Source: Mitsuaria sp. GD03876 (GTDB taxonomy: Bacteria; Pseudomonadota; Gammaproteobacteria; Burkholderiales; Burkholderiaceae_C). From it: a stretch of 64,000 bases of DNA. Numbering within the stretch: the first letter of the stretch is position 1; every line of letters starts with the position of its first letter. The position numbers were made by a program, and so were the translations under genes. Shown here one piece after another: positions 1 to 8,835 of this stretch. The stretch covers positions 1 through 64,000 of the forward strand of contig NZ_JAOCCU010000011.1 in NCBI RefSeq assembly GCF_029840635.1. Reading direction: 5' to 3'. The notes below the pieces were generated by a model. The model made no database searches. It saw only the letters and a program-made list of their open reading frames with translations, and was not told where the DNA came from.

Positions 1-1023
1 TCCTGCGTCGTGCCTTGCCATGACGAGGCCGCCAACCTGCGCGAGCTGCTGCCGCGCCTGTGCGCCGAGCTCGAGCGCGGCGGCACGCCGTGGGAGATCG
101 TGCTGGTGGACGACGGCAGCACCGACGACACGCCCGCGCTGCTGCGCCAGTGGGCGTGCCGGCCGGAGGTGGTGGCGCTGCGGTTCTCGCGCAACTTCGG
201 CAAGGAGGCGGCGCTGACCGCCGGCATCGCCCGCGCGCGCGGCGATGTCGTGGTGATGCTGGACGCCGACCTGCAGCACGATCCGGCCCTGATCCCGCTG
301 TTCCTCGCGCACTGGCGCCAGGGCGCGGACATGGTCTACGCGGTGCGCGAGACGCGCGCCGACGAGCCGCTGCACAAGCGCCTGGGCAGCGGGCTGTTCT
401 ATGGGCTGCTCAACCGCGCGGGGCGCTTCGAGGTGCCGGCCGGCGCGGGCGACTTCCGGCTGATGGACCGCGCGGTGGTGGACGCGCTGATGGCGCTGCC
501 CGAGCGCAACCGCTTCATGAAGGGGCTGTATGCCTGGGTCGGCTACCGGACCGTGGCCGTGCCGTACCAGCCCGCGCCGCGCGCGCATGGCCGCACGCGC
601 TTCCGGCCGCTGCGGCTGGCGGCGCTGGCGCTGGACGGGCTGACCGCGTTCACCACCTGGCCGCTGCGCGCGGCCAGCACCGTGGGCGTGCTGCTGGCGC
701 TGGCGGCCTTCCTCTACGGCAGCTACCTGACGCTGGTCTACCTGCTCTACGGCCACGTCGTCAGCGGCTGGACCACGATCGTGGTGAGCCTGATGTTTTT
801 CTCCGGGCTGCAGCTGCTGTCGCTGGGCATCGTCGGCGAGTACGTCGGCCGGATCTTCGAGGAGGTCAAGGGGCGGCCGCTGTACGTGATCCAGGATGAA
901 TGGGGTGCCGGCCTGCCGCGTCAGGACGAATGGAGCACCGGGCTGCCGTGCCAGGACGAATGGGGCGCCGAGCTGCCGCGCCAGGACGAACGGGGCGCCG
1001 GGTTGCCGCGCGAGCCGCGATGA
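1..1023 (+). CDS. GT2 polyprenyl-phosphate glycosyltransferase (5' end cut by window)
   Basis: Family 2 glycosyltransferase of the ArnC/DPM1 type, which would load a sugar from a nucleotide donor onto undecaprenyl phosphate at the inner face of the inner membrane. The frame is already open at base 1: the codons before the first GTG continue the usual N-terminal strand, so only a few residues are missing. Visible motifs are VDDGSTDDT, the metal-binding DADLQHDP and, after about residue 220, two hydrophobic segments typical of this subfamily. The family normally ends near GRPLYV; here a tail of four 10-residue repeats follows. The stop overlaps the start of the ArnT-like gene (ATGA), so the two are translationally coupled. 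With the next two genes it resembles the hexosamine lipid A modification systems (Francisella FlmF2, Bordetella LgmA). The sugar cannot be read from sequence. Confidence 0.9.
   Translation, partial: SCVVPCHDEAANLRELLPRLCAELERGGTPWEIVLVDDGSTDDTPALLRQWACRPEVVALRFSRNFGKEAALTAGIARARGDVVVMLDADLQHDPALIPLFLAHWRQGADMVYAVRETRADEPLHKRLGSGLFYGLLNRAGRFEVPAGAGDFRLMDRAVVDALMALPERNRFMKGLYAWVGYRTVAVPYQPAPRAHGRTRFRPLRLAALALDGLTAFTTWPLRAASTVGVLLALAAFLYGSYLTLVYLLYGHVVSGWTTIVVSLMFFSGLQLLSLGIVGEYVGRIFEEVKGRPLYVIQDEWGAGLPRQDEWSTGLPCQDEWGAELPRQDERGAGLPREPR
892..1011 (+). repeat. Four in-frame 30-bp tandem repeats at the GT2 C-terminus
   Basis: Four consecutive 30-bp units (starting at 892, 922, 952 and 982) each encode a variant of QDEWGAGLPR. 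The unit length is a multiple of three, so copy-number change alters the tail length without a frameshift. The repeats end 9 bases before the start codon of the next gene, so changes would leave the stop-start overlap intact. Confidence 0.95.
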
Positions 1024-2738
1024 GCGCGCCCGCGCCGATCCCGCGCCGCGAGGGCCTGCTCGTGGCGGTGCTGACGCTGTGCTGGCTGGCCTTCACCGGC
1101 TGGGTGAGGCCGCTGGCGCTGCCCGACGAGGGCCGCTATGTCGGCGTCGCCTGGGAAGGGCTGCGCCAGGGCGACGGCTGGGTGCCGACGCTCAACGGCC
1201 TGCCGTTCTTCCACAAGCCGCCGCTGTTCTACTGGATCACCGAGGCGTCGATGGCGCTGTTCGGCGCGAACGCGTGGGCCGCCCGGGCGGCGCCGCTGGT
1301 GGGCGCGATGCTCGCCGCGCTGGGCCTGTTCGCGCTGCTGCGGCGCTGGGCTTCGCCGTCGCTGGCGCGCGCGGCGCTGCTGACGCTGCTGGCGATGCCG
1401 CTGTTCTTCACCGGCGCGCAGTTCGCCAACCTGGACATGCTGGTCGCCGGGTTGATCACCGCGACGATCGCGGCCGCGGCCGACGCGGCGCTGCGCGTCG
1501 AGCACGGGTTGCCGCATCGCGCCACGCTGGCTGGCGCCTTCGCGCTGGCGGGGCTGGGCGTGCTGGCCAAGGGGCTGATCGGGATCGTGCTGCCGGGCGC
1601 CGTGCTGGTGCTCTGGCTCGCGTCACGCGGGCGGTGGCGCACGCTGCGGGCGCTGCTGTGGCTGCCGGGGATCGTGCTGATGCTGGCGGTCGCGGCGCCC
1701 TGGTTCATCGCGATGCAGCTGCGGTATCCCGGGTTCCTCCACTACTTCTTCGTCGTGCAGCACCTGCAGCGCTTCGCCGGCGGCGGCTTCAACAACGTGC
1801 AGCCGATCTGGTTCTTCCCGGCGGTGCTGGCGGTGGCGACGCTGCCGGCCGCGCCCTGGCTGGCCAAGGGGTGGCGCGCCGTGACCTGGCGGCCCGCGCC
1901 GGGCCTGGACGGCCGGAACGAGCAGAACCAGCAGAACCAGCAGAACCAGCAGAACGAGCAGGACCAGCAGAACGAGCAGGACCAGCAGAACGAGTTGCAC
2001 AGGCTCAACGGGCCGAACGGGCTGAACGAGCAGAACGAGCTGCACAGGCAGAACGGGCAGAACGAGCTGAACGAGCTGAACGGGCTGAACGGGCTGATGC
2101 TGTGCTGGTTCGTGGTGATCCTGGTGTTCTTCTCGATCCCGGCATCCAAGCTGGTCGGCTACATCCTGCCGGCGTTGCCGCCGCTGGCCGGCTTGATCGC
2201 GCTGGCCTGGGAACGGGTGGTCGACGTCGCGCCGCGCTGGCGGCGATGGGGCGCGGTGTCGCTGGGGACCGGCGCGGCCGTGGGGCTGGGCGCGGTCGTC
2301 GCGGTCGGCGCCGGCGTCGGCGGGGACAAGTCCAATCGCGAGTTGGCGCGGGACCTCGCCGCGCGCCGCCAGCCCGGCGAGCCCGTCGTGATGCTGGAAA
2401 GCTACCTCTACGACCTGCCGTTCCACGCGCGGCTCGAAGCGCCGGTGCTGGTCGTCGAGGACTGGGACGACCCGACGCTGATGGGGCGCGACAGCTGGCG
2501 CAAGGAACTCGGCGACGCGAGGTTGTTCGTCGGCGACGAGGCCGCCCTGCGGCGCTTCCAGCGCTGGTCGACGATCGAGCCAGCCTTGTGCGCCCAGCCG
2601 GTGAGCTGGGTGGTCGGCGACGCGGACCTGGCGAAGGCGCATCCGTGGCTCGCGCGCGCGGAACGCATCGCGGCTCGGCGACACCTGGCGCTGTGGCGGG
2701 TGCGCGCCGCCGACCTCGCGTGTGGCGGGCCGCGATGA
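1020..2738 (+). CDS. ArnT-like lipid A sugar transferase (GT83/PMT family)
   Basis: Integral inner-membrane transferase of 572 aa that would move a sugar from an undecaprenyl-phosphate carrier onto lipid A on the periplasmic side. The N-terminal helix is followed by the LPDEGRY segment, matching the DE(G/P)RY motif of ArnT, and many hydrophobic helices. The late segment around SKLVGYILPALPPLA is typical of the GT83 family. The start at 1020 was chosen because the ATG overlaps the stop of the GT2 gene and gives a normal hydrophobic N-terminus; an ATG at 900 lies inside the GT2 repeats. The C-terminal soluble domain begins near residue 440. A loop at about residues 299-359 is filled with an unusual Asn/Gln-rich repeat. 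The gene overlaps the deacetylase downstream by 4 bp. A true ArnT (aminoarabinose) role is less likely because no other arn gene is nearby. Confidence 0.9.
   Translation: MSAPAPIPRREGLLVAVLTLCWLAFTGWVRPLALPDEGRYVGVAWEGLRQGDGWVPTLNGLPFFHKPPLFYWITEASMALFGANAWAARAAPLVGAMLAALGLFALLRRWASPSLARAALLTLLAMPLFFTGAQFANLDMLVAGLITATIAAAADAALRVEHGLPHRATLAGAFALAGLGVLAKGLIGIVLPGAVLVLWLASRGRWRTLRALLWLPGIVLMLAVAAPWFIAMQLRYPGFLHYFFVVQHLQRFAGGGFNNVQPIWFFPAVLAVATLPAAPWLAKGWRAVTWRPAPGLDGRNEQNQQNQQNQQNEQDQQNEQDQQNELHRLNGPNGLNEQNELHRQNGQNELNELNGLNGLMLCWFVVILVFFSIPASKLVGYILPALPPLAGLIALAWERVVDVAPRWRRWGAVSLGTGAAVGLGAVVAVGAGVGGDKSNRELARDLAARRQPGEPVVMLESYLYDLPFHARLEAPVLVVEDWDDPTLMGRDSWRKELGDARLFVGDEAALRRFQRWSTIEPALCAQPVSWVVGDADLAKAHPWLARAERIAARRHLALWRVRAADLACGGPR
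1915..2096 (+). repeat. Asn/Gln-rich low-complexity repeat inside the ArnT-like gene
   Basis: About 180 bp of degenerate triplet and 9-mer repeats built from aac, cag and gag codons, encoding units such as QNQ, NEQD and LNGLNE. They form a loop of about 60 residues between two transmembrane helices. The preceding LAKGWR is basic, which suggests a cytoplasmic loop. The tract has more A than its surroundings on this strand and looks like slipped-strand expansion. Confidence 0.9.
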
Positions 2739-3571
2739 CCGCGCCGCGCGCCCTGTGCCTGTGCATCGACGACGTCGGCCTGCACGAGGGCGTCAACGAG
2801 GCGGCGCAAGTCCTGCGCCGCGCGGGCCGCGTCCACGCGTTGTCCTGCATGGTCGGCGGACCGGCCTGGCCGTCGGGCGCGGCCGGATTGCGGCGCGACA
2901 CCGTCGGTCCGGTCGACATCGGGCTGCACCTGGACTTGACCGCCTGGCCGCTGACGCTGGCGCCGGCGAGCTGGTCGGCGGTGTGGTGGCGCGGGACGCT
3001 GGACCGGCTGCCGGCCGCCGGGCTGCGGGACGAGGTCGTCGCGCAGCTCGACCGCTTCGAGGATCACCTGGGCCGCGCGCCCGACTTCGTCGACGGCCAC
3101 CAGCACGTGCACCAGTTCCCGCAGGTGCGCGACGCGCTGGTCGACGTGTTGGTCAAGCGCTATCCGTACCGGCGGCCCTGGCTGCGTTCGACGCGCGCGG
3201 CGGGTTGGGGATTCAAGCCGCGGCTGCTGGAGCGGCTCGGCGCCCGCGCGTTGATGGCCGACGCCGAGCTGTTGGCGTTCCCGGGCAACCGGCGGCTGCT
3301 GGGCGTCTACGACTTCCTCGGCGGGCCGTCGCGCTACGCGACGCTGATGGCGGACTGGCTGCGCCAGGCGCGGCACGGCGACCTGCTGATGTGCCATCCG
3401 AGCGTCCAGGCGGTGCCCGGCGATCCGATCCGGCAGGCGCGGCTGGACGAATACGCGGTGCTCGCGTCGCCCGCCTTTGGGGAACTGATCGCGGCCGAGG
3501 GGATCCGGCTCGACGCGATGTCGCGGCTGCTGCAGGACGAGCGATTCGCCGCGGCCGGCGCGGGGTGGTGA
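2735..3571 (+). CDS. YdjC/ChbG-family carbohydrate deacetylase (NaxD-like)
   Basis: Protein of 278 aa of the YdjC/ChbG deacetylase family. The N-terminal CIDDVGLHEGVN carries the metal-binding Asp pair, and VDGHQHVHQFP supplies the metal-binding histidines. The ATG overlaps the stop of the ArnT-like gene. In Francisella, NaxD of this family deacetylates undecaprenyl-phosphate-GalNAc before FlmK moves the amino sugar to lipid A; Bordetella uses a similar set for glucosamine. The order here fits one pathway: load an N-acetylhexosamine on the carrier, deacetylate it, transfer it to lipid A. The alternative, an HpnK-like hopanoid enzyme, is less likely because no hopanoid genes are adjacent. The gene ends 7 bp from the convergent GT41 gene. 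Confidence 0.9.
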   Translation: MTAPRALCLCIDDVGLHEGVNEAAQVLRRAGRVHALSCMVGGPAWPSGAAGLRRDTVGPVDIGLHLDLTAWPLTLAPASWSAVWWRGTLDRLPAAGLRDEVVAQLDRFEDHLGRAPDFVDGHQHVHQFPQVRDALVDVLVKRYPYRRPWLRSTRAAGWGFKPRLLERLGARALMADAELLAFPGNRRLLGVYDFLGGPSRYATLMADWLRQARHGDLLMCHPSVQAVPGDPIRQARLDEYAVLASPAFGELIAAEGIRLDAMSRLLQDERFAAAGAGW

Positions 3572-3578
3572 AGGCGCC

Positions 3579-5225
3579 TCAGGCGCCGGGCATCGCCGGC
3601 AGCGCCTCGGGCGGCAGGCCGGCGACGGCGCGGGCCCACATGCGCTCGTACAGCGCCTCGAGGTCGCGCGCGAAGGCGCGTGAATCGATCCACGGCTGGA
3701 TCGCCGGCTTCGGACCGGCGGCCAGCGCGCACGCCGTCTCGACGTAGTCGTCGAGCGTGTCGCGCACGAGCTCCGGCAGCCCCGCCGCGGTGAGCAGGCT
3801 TTCCGCCACGCGCGACGCGAAGCCGTCGCCGCGCAGCGTCACCACCGGCACGCCGGCGGCCAACGCGTCGCTGGTCGTCGTGTGACCGTTGCAGGGCCAG
3901 GTGTCGAGCGCCAGGTCCGCCGCGGCGAGGCGGTTCCAGTGGCTGGCCATGTCGGTGGGCGGCATGAACACGAGGCGCTCCGGCGCGATGCCCCGCGCCT
4001 GCGCCTCCAGCAACAGCTGGGCGTCGGCCTGCTCGCCGCCGCTGAGCTGCCACAGCAGCGCGCGCGGCAGCCGGTGCAGGATCGCCATCCAGGCGTCGAA
4101 CAGCGGCGGCGTGATCTTGTAGACGGCGTTGGCAGACAGCAGCACCAGCGCGTCCTCGGGCAGGCCGAGCGTGGCGCGCGGCGTCGGCACGATGCGCCGC
4201 TGGGCGTCGCCGGGCTGGTAGCAGCGCGGCAGCTGCGCGATCCGCTCCGAGTAGACCGGTGCGTCGGCCAGCGGCGTGACGACGGGGTCGCCGATGACGT
4301 AGTCGATGAAGTCCGCGCCGCAGGTGCCGGGGAAGCCGAGCCAGGCCACCTGCACCGGCGCCGGCCGCGCGGCCAGCGCGGCGAAGCGGCTGCCCGCGGT
4401 GTGGCCCTTCAGGTCGACCGCGATGTCCACGCCTTCGGCCCGCATCCGCGCGGCCAGGGCCGCAGGGTCGAGGTCGCCCACGTCGATCACGCGCTCGCAG
4501 GCGGCGCGCACCCGCCGCTGCAGCGCCGAGCCGTCGTCGGGACCGTGCGAGAACAGCAGCACCTCGAAGCGCGCGCGGTCGTGCGCTTCCAGCACCTCGA
4601 CCATCAGCGCGGCGGTCGCATGGGCGTGGAAGTCGGAGGACAGGTAACCGACGCGCAACCGCGGCTTGGCCACCGCGCGGACCGCTGGCAGCGGGCGCAG
4701 GCCGCGGCTGAGGAAACGCGCGCTCAGGCGGCCGATCTTGAGCAGGTCGGCGCCCGCGTGGGGCAGCGCGGCGAGCGCGAAGGGGACGCCGAACTCGTCG
4801 GCGGCGTCGTCGGGCTTGGCCCGCAGCGCGGCGTGCAGCGCCTGGAGGTTGGGCTCGAAGTCGGACCAGCGCGCGCATTGCTGGTCGCCATGGGCCTGGT
4901 AGGCCTGCGCCATCACGCTGTCGGGCTGCAGCGCGGCCACGGTGCGGAAGCACTCGGCGGCCTCGGCCTTCAGTTGCAGCGACTGCAGCGCGAAGGCGAG
5001 CTGCAGGTAGGCGTCGACGTCGTCGAACTTCAGCGCCAGCGCCTGCATCAGCGGCGCGATCGCGTCCTGCGCGCGGCCGACGCGCCGCAGCGATTCGCCG
5101 AGGTAGCGCTGCAGTTCGTTGGAGGGCTGGTGGGCGTGCGGCTCGAGCAGCGCGACGGCCTCGGCGTAGCGGCCTCGGGTCATCTCGGCGAGCGCGGCGC
5201 GCAGCAGGTCTGGCAGGGCATCCAT
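3579..5225 (-). CDS. TPR-containing OGT-like glycosyltransferase (GT41)
   Basis: Protein of 548 aa with TPR-like helical repeats in the first 180 or so residues and a two-lobed catalytic region of the O-linked N-acetylglucosamine transferase type (Glyco_transf_41). Visible landmarks are GYLSSDFHAHA with the catalytic-region histidine, VAWLGFPGTCGADFIDY, NAVYKITP and, in the nucleotide-sugar lobe, GHTTTSDALAAGVPVVTLRG. It would glycosylate Ser/Thr of cytoplasmic proteins; bacterial members often lie beside flagellin or adhesin genes, but none is adjacent here. The start at 5225 was chosen because it begins the first TPR helix; an upstream in-frame ATG at 5258 is possible and neither has a clear ribosome binding site. 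It is transcribed divergently from the TonB receptor. Confidence 0.85.
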   Translation of the reverse strand: MDALPDLLRAALAEMTRGRYAEAVALLEPHAHQPSNELQRYLGESLRRVGRAQDAIAPLMQALALKFDDVDAYLQLAFALQSLQLKAEAAECFRTVAALQPDSVMAQAYQAHGDQQCARWSDFEPNLQALHAALRAKPDDAADEFGVPFALAALPHAGADLLKIGRLSARFLSRGLRPLPAVRAVAKPRLRVGYLSSDFHAHATAALMVEVLEAHDRARFEVLLFSHGPDDGSALQRRVRAACERVIDVGDLDPAALAARMRAEGVDIAVDLKGHTAGSRFAALAARPAPVQVAWLGFPGTCGADFIDYVIGDPVVTPLADAPVYSERIAQLPRCYQPGDAQRRIVPTPRATLGLPEDALVLLSANAVYKITPPLFDAWMAILHRLPRALLWQLSGGEQADAQLLLEAQARGIAPERLVFMPPTDMASHWNRLAAADLALDTWPCNGHTTTSDALAAGVPVVTLRGDGFASRVAESLLTAAGLPELVRDTLDDYVETACALAAGPKPAIQPWIDSRAFARDLEALYERMWARAVAGLPPEALPAMPGA

Positions 5226-5352
5226 CGTCGGCGGGTCCAAGGCAGGGGGAGGACGCATTGTCGGGGAAGGGCCGCGCGACCCCGCCGGCGCCGTCCGCCC
5301 ATCGATTTGGTCAATCCGGGCAAGACCATGACACATCGAGGCTGGTCGCACC

Positions 5353-5371
5353 GTTGACGTGCCGCGTCAAC
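5353..5371. promoter_or_regulatory. Inverted repeat between GT41 and TonB-receptor genes
   Basis: GTTGACG and CGTCAAC are perfect 7-bp arms around 5 bases, 53 bp before the TonB-receptor start. It could be an operator or an RNA hairpin in the receptor leader. It does not match a Fur box. The rest of the roughly 200-bp divergent region shows no clear promoter. Confidence 0.4.
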
Positions 5372-5423
5372 GGGATCGAGGGGATTCCAGAGACTCGTTG
5401 TTTCGCTCAACTGGAGGCACACG

Positions 5424-8132
5424 ATGTCCATGAATCGCTCCGACGCCGCCGCCGTGGCGGCCGTCCTGCTCGTCGCCGGTCACGCCGTCGCGGCGCCCAC
5501 CCATGTCGCGGACACCGGCGCCGCCGCGGCGCTCGAGAAGGTCCATGTCACCGGCAGCCGCCTGCAGCTGAAGCAGGCGCAGATCTCGGGCGTCGGGCCG
5601 GTGACCGTGATCGACGCGGAAGCGATCCGCCGCAGCGGGGCGACCTCGCTGGAAACGCTGCTGCAGCGGCTGCCGGCCTCCGCCGGCGGCGCCGGCAACC
5701 AGACCAACGCCTACTGGACCAGCAACGGCTACGGCACCGCGCAGGTCAACCTCCGCGGCTTGGGCATCCACCGCACGCTGGTGCTGCTCAACGGCCGCCG
5801 CGTCGTCAACGGCGGCACCGGCGCCAACAGCGCGGTCGACCTGAACATGATGCCGATCGCGATGATCGATCGCGTCGAGGTGCTGAAGGACGGCGCCTCG
5901 GCCGTGTACGGCGCCGACGCGGTGGCCGGCGTGGTCAACGTGATCACCCGTCATGCCACCGACGGCGGCGAGCTGGCGATCCGCACCGGCGGGACCACCC
6001 GAGGCGACGGCCGCGAGCATGCCGTCGACCTCAGCTGGGGCCAACGGTCGGATCGGGGATCGATCCTCGCCGGCCTGCACGTCGCGCGTAGCGGCGATGT
6101 CCCGATGGCCAGCCGCGCGCCCTGCGGCCTGGGCGACGTCGGCGGCCGGCTGGACTGCGTCGGCAGCTCGGCCACGATCGGCGGCCGCGCGCTGCTGGCC
6201 GACGGCACGCGGGTGAATTTCAACCAGCTCACCGGCGGGGATCCCGCCGGCTTCGAGGTCTATTCGCCGTCCCGCCACAACTACAACAGCCATGCGTCGC
6301 TGAACGCGGTCAATCCGATCCAGCGCCTGGGGCTGAGCGCCTTCGGCACCTTCGCGCTGAGCGAGGACACCGAGCTGTTCGCCGAGACGCTGTTCTCGCG
6401 GCGCGACTCGCGCCAGGTCGCGACGCCGGGCGTGCTCGGCGTCTACCGTCCGATCAAGATCGCCGCCGACCACCCGACCAATCCGACCGGCCAGGACCTC
6501 GTGCTGGAGCGCCGCCGGCTCGCCGAGGCGGGACCGCGGATGTTCTCGCAGCAGTCGGACATCGCGCGCGTCGTCGCCGGCGTCCAGGGCAGCCTGGGCG
6601 CGCGCTGGGACTGGTCGGCGGCGCTGAACTGGGGCCGCAACACCGGCTCGGACGGCACCAGCAACGTGGCGCACCTCGACCGCGTCGACCAGACGCTGGA
6701 CCGCGAGGTCTGCGGCACCGCGCCGGGCGCGGCCATCCCGTGCGGCAACTACCTCGGCCAGGGCAACCTGACGCCGGAGGTGCTGCGCTACATCCTCGGC
6801 GACACGCGCGATACCGGCGGCAACGCGCAGCAGGGCGCCAGCGTGAACCTCAGCGGCGAGCTGCTGGACCTCCCTGCGGGCCCGGTCGGCGTGGCCGCCG
6901 GGGCCGAATGGCGTCGCGAGCGCGGCTGGCGCAACCCCGACGCGCTGACGCTGCAGGGCTTGGCCAACACGAACCGCCAGGACCCGATCGCCGGCGCCTA
7001 CACCGCGCGCGAGCTGCATGCCGAGCTGTCGCTGCCGCTGCTCAAGGACCGGCCGCTGGTGAAGGCGCTGCGGCTCAACACGGCGGCGCGTTACTCGGAC
7101 TACAGCCTGTTCGGCGGCAAGTCGACCTACAAGGCGGGCCTGGACTGGCAGGTCGTGCCGACGCTGAAGCTGCGCGCCAACGCGTCGACCGCGTTCCGCG
7201 TGCCCAACGTCCCCGAGCTCTACGGCGGCGTGTCCGAGGGCAACCTGACCACCACCGATCCCTGCAGCAACTGGAGCGCCTTGCCGGCGTCCTCGGTCGT
7301 GCACCAGAACTGCCGCGACGCCGGCGTCCCGGAGGGCTTCAAGCAGCTGGGCAACACCATCCTGACGACCGTCGGCGGCAATCCCGCGCTCAAGCCCGAG
7401 GACGCGCGCACGACCACCGCGGGCCTGGTGTGGTCGCCGTCGAAGGCGTTGACGCTGACGCTCGACCGCTACGACATCCGCATCCGCAACGCGATCCAGA
7501 GCGTGTCGGGTTCGACCAAGCTGGCGGTCTGCCACGACACGCCGGGCCTGGCGCACCAGTTCTGCGACGCGTCGAGCTTCACCCGCGATCCGGTCACCGG
7601 CGAAATCGACTTCCTGTCGTCGCAGCCGGTCAACGCGGCCGAGGAGCGGATGTCGGGCCTGGACGCCGGCGCGCTGGTCGAGTTCCGCGTCCGCGGCTTC
7701 ATGACCACGCTCAACGGCGAGCTGTCGCACCTGCGGCACTACCGCGTGCGGCCGTTCCCCGGCGCCGAGGTCATCGACCAGACCGGCAAGATCACCGGCG
7801 GCAGCGGCAGCTACACGCAATGGCGCTCGCTGGTCTCGGCGACGCTGGCGCGGGGACCGTGGTCCGGCATCTACGCGATCCGGACGATCGGCGCGGCAGA
7901 CGACATCAACGCCAAGCCCGACGAGCTCGGCGCCCGGGCGCCGTCGGTGAGCTACCACTCGGCGCAGCTGCGCTACGCGCCGGGCGCGCGGTGGGACGTG
8001 GCGGTCGGCGTCGACAACCTGTTCGACCGCGGCGCCCCGTTCGTCAAGTCGTACACCGATGCCAACACCGACACGATGACCTACGACCTGCTCGGCCGCC
8101 GCTGGCACGTGCGGGCCGGCTACCGCTGGTGA
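5424..8132 (+). CDS. TonB-dependent outer-membrane receptor
   Basis: Outer-membrane receptor of 902 aa. The start is set by a GGAGG 6 bases upstream and by the following Ala-rich signal peptide (cleavage near AVAAPTH). A TonB-box-like segment near VHVTGSR precedes the plug domain (about 45-170; VNLRGLG, VLLNGRRV and VEVLKDGASAVYGADAVAGVVNVITR-type motifs). The barrel ends in GYRW, an aromatic C-terminal residue as needed for BAM assembly. There is no N-terminal STN signalling domain, so sigma/anti-sigma control is unlikely. The plug and long loops resemble the peptide/carbohydrate-type receptors common in Xanthomonas and Caulobacter as much as siderophore receptors. Two PepSY proteins follow at once, which favours uptake of a metal chelate; the substrate is unknown. 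Confidence 0.92.
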   Translation: MSMNRSDAAAVAAVLLVAGHAVAAPTHVADTGAAAALEKVHVTGSRLQLKQAQISGVGPVTVIDAEAIRRSGATSLETLLQRLPASAGGAGNQTNAYWTSNGYGTAQVNLRGLGIHRTLVLLNGRRVVNGGTGANSAVDLNMMPIAMIDRVEVLKDGASAVYGADAVAGVVNVITRHATDGGELAIRTGGTTRGDGREHAVDLSWGQRSDRGSILAGLHVARSGDVPMASRAPCGLGDVGGRLDCVGSSATIGGRALLADGTRVNFNQLTGGDPAGFEVYSPSRHNYNSHASLNAVNPIQRLGLSAFGTFALSEDTELFAETLFSRRDSRQVATPGVLGVYRPIKIAADHPTNPTGQDLVLERRRLAEAGPRMFSQQSDIARVVAGVQGSLGARWDWSAALNWGRNTGSDGTSNVAHLDRVDQTLDREVCGTAPGAAIPCGNYLGQGNLTPEVLRYILGDTRDTGGNAQQGASVNLSGELLDLPAGPVGVAAGAEWRRERGWRNPDALTLQGLANTNRQDPIAGAYTARELHAELSLPLLKDRPLVKALRLNTAARYSDYSLFGGKSTYKAGLDWQVVPTLKLRANASTAFRVPNVPELYGGVSEGNLTTTDPCSNWSALPASSVVHQNCRDAGVPEGFKQLGNTILTTVGGNPALKPEDARTTTAGLVWSPSKALTLTLDRYDIRIRNAIQSVSGSTKLAVCHDTPGLAHQFCDASSFTRDPVTGEIDFLSSQPVNAAEERMSGLDAGALVEFRVRGFMTTLNGELSHLRHYRVRPFPGAEVIDQTGKITGGSGSYTQWRSLVSATLARGPWSGIYAIRTIGAADDINAKPDELGARAPSVSYHSAQLRYAPGARWDVAVGVDNLFDRGAPFVKSYTDANTDTMTYDLLGRRWHVRAGYRW

Positions 8133-8142
8133 GGGCGCGCCG

Positions 8143-8835
8143 ATGAACCTCGCCTTCAAGCTGCGCTGGATGCACCTGTGGCTCGGCCTGTTCATCGGCG
8201 TGCAGGCGCTGCTGTGGATGGCCAGCGGCGTCTACATGACGCTGCTGCCGATCGAGCGCGTCCGCGGCCAGCACCTGGTGCGGATCGACGACGCGCCGCT
8301 GGTCGTCGACGCGGCGCGCCTCGAGGCCGCGGAGCTCGTCGCGCGGCATCCCGGGCTGGAGGGATTCCGGCTCAAGCAGTGGCTCGGACGGGAGGTCTAT
8401 GAACTGCGCGCCGGCGGCCGGACCTGGCTGGTCGATGCCCGCGATGGCGAGGCGCTCGGCCCGCTGCCGCGCGAGCAGATCGCCGAGCGGGCCCGGGCGA
8501 TCTATCAAGGGGAGGGCGCGCTCGTCGAGGTGAGCTGGTTGACCCGCGCGCCCCGCGAGGTCGCCCATCGGCCGGTGCCGATGTGGGCGGCGCGTTTCGA
8601 CGATCGCGGCGCGACCACGCTGTACTTCTCGCCCGAGACCGGCGAGTTGCTCGCGCGGCGCCATGCCGCCTGGCGCTGGTTCGATGTGCTGTGGATGCTC
8701 CACATCATGGATTACGACCAACGCAGCGATGCCAACAACACGCTGCTCCGCGTGGCCGCCGCGCTGGGCGTGGTCTTCGCCGTCGGCTCGGCCTGGCTGA
8801 CGCTGCGGGCGTGGCGCCGGAAGGCCCGGCGATGA
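8143..8835 (+). CDS. PepSY-domain membrane protein, first of a tandem pair
   Basis: Protein of 230 aa with one N-terminal transmembrane segment (WLGLFIGVQALLWMASG), a periplasmic PepSY-like portion and a C-terminal transmembrane segment after the shared motif FDVLWMLHIMDY. It starts 10 bases after the TonB receptor stop. Related PepSY membrane proteins (FoxB/PiuB types) sit beside siderophore receptors and are implicated in reducing or releasing iron from the ligand; that role here is inference. It overlaps the next gene by 4 bp. Confidence 0.8.
   Translation: MNLAFKLRWMHLWLGLFIGVQALLWMASGVYMTLLPIERVRGQHLVRIDDAPLVVDAARLEAAELVARHPGLEGFRLKQWLGREVYELRAGGRTWLVDARDGEALGPLPREQIAERARAIYQGEGALVEVSWLTRAPREVAHRPVPMWAARFDDRGATTLYFSPETGELLARRHAAWRWFDVLWMLHIMDYDQRSDANNTLLRVAAALGVVFAVGSAWLTLRAWRRKARR

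Noticed and set aside
1915-2096. Short regular repeats as a possible CRISPR
   Set aside because: Units of 3-9 bp without spacers, within a conserved coding frame.
896-2734. Extending the YdjC-like gene upstream to 896
   Set aside because: The upstream part overlaps the ArnT-like gene out of frame and encodes Ala/Glu/Arg repeats from the same repeat DNA.
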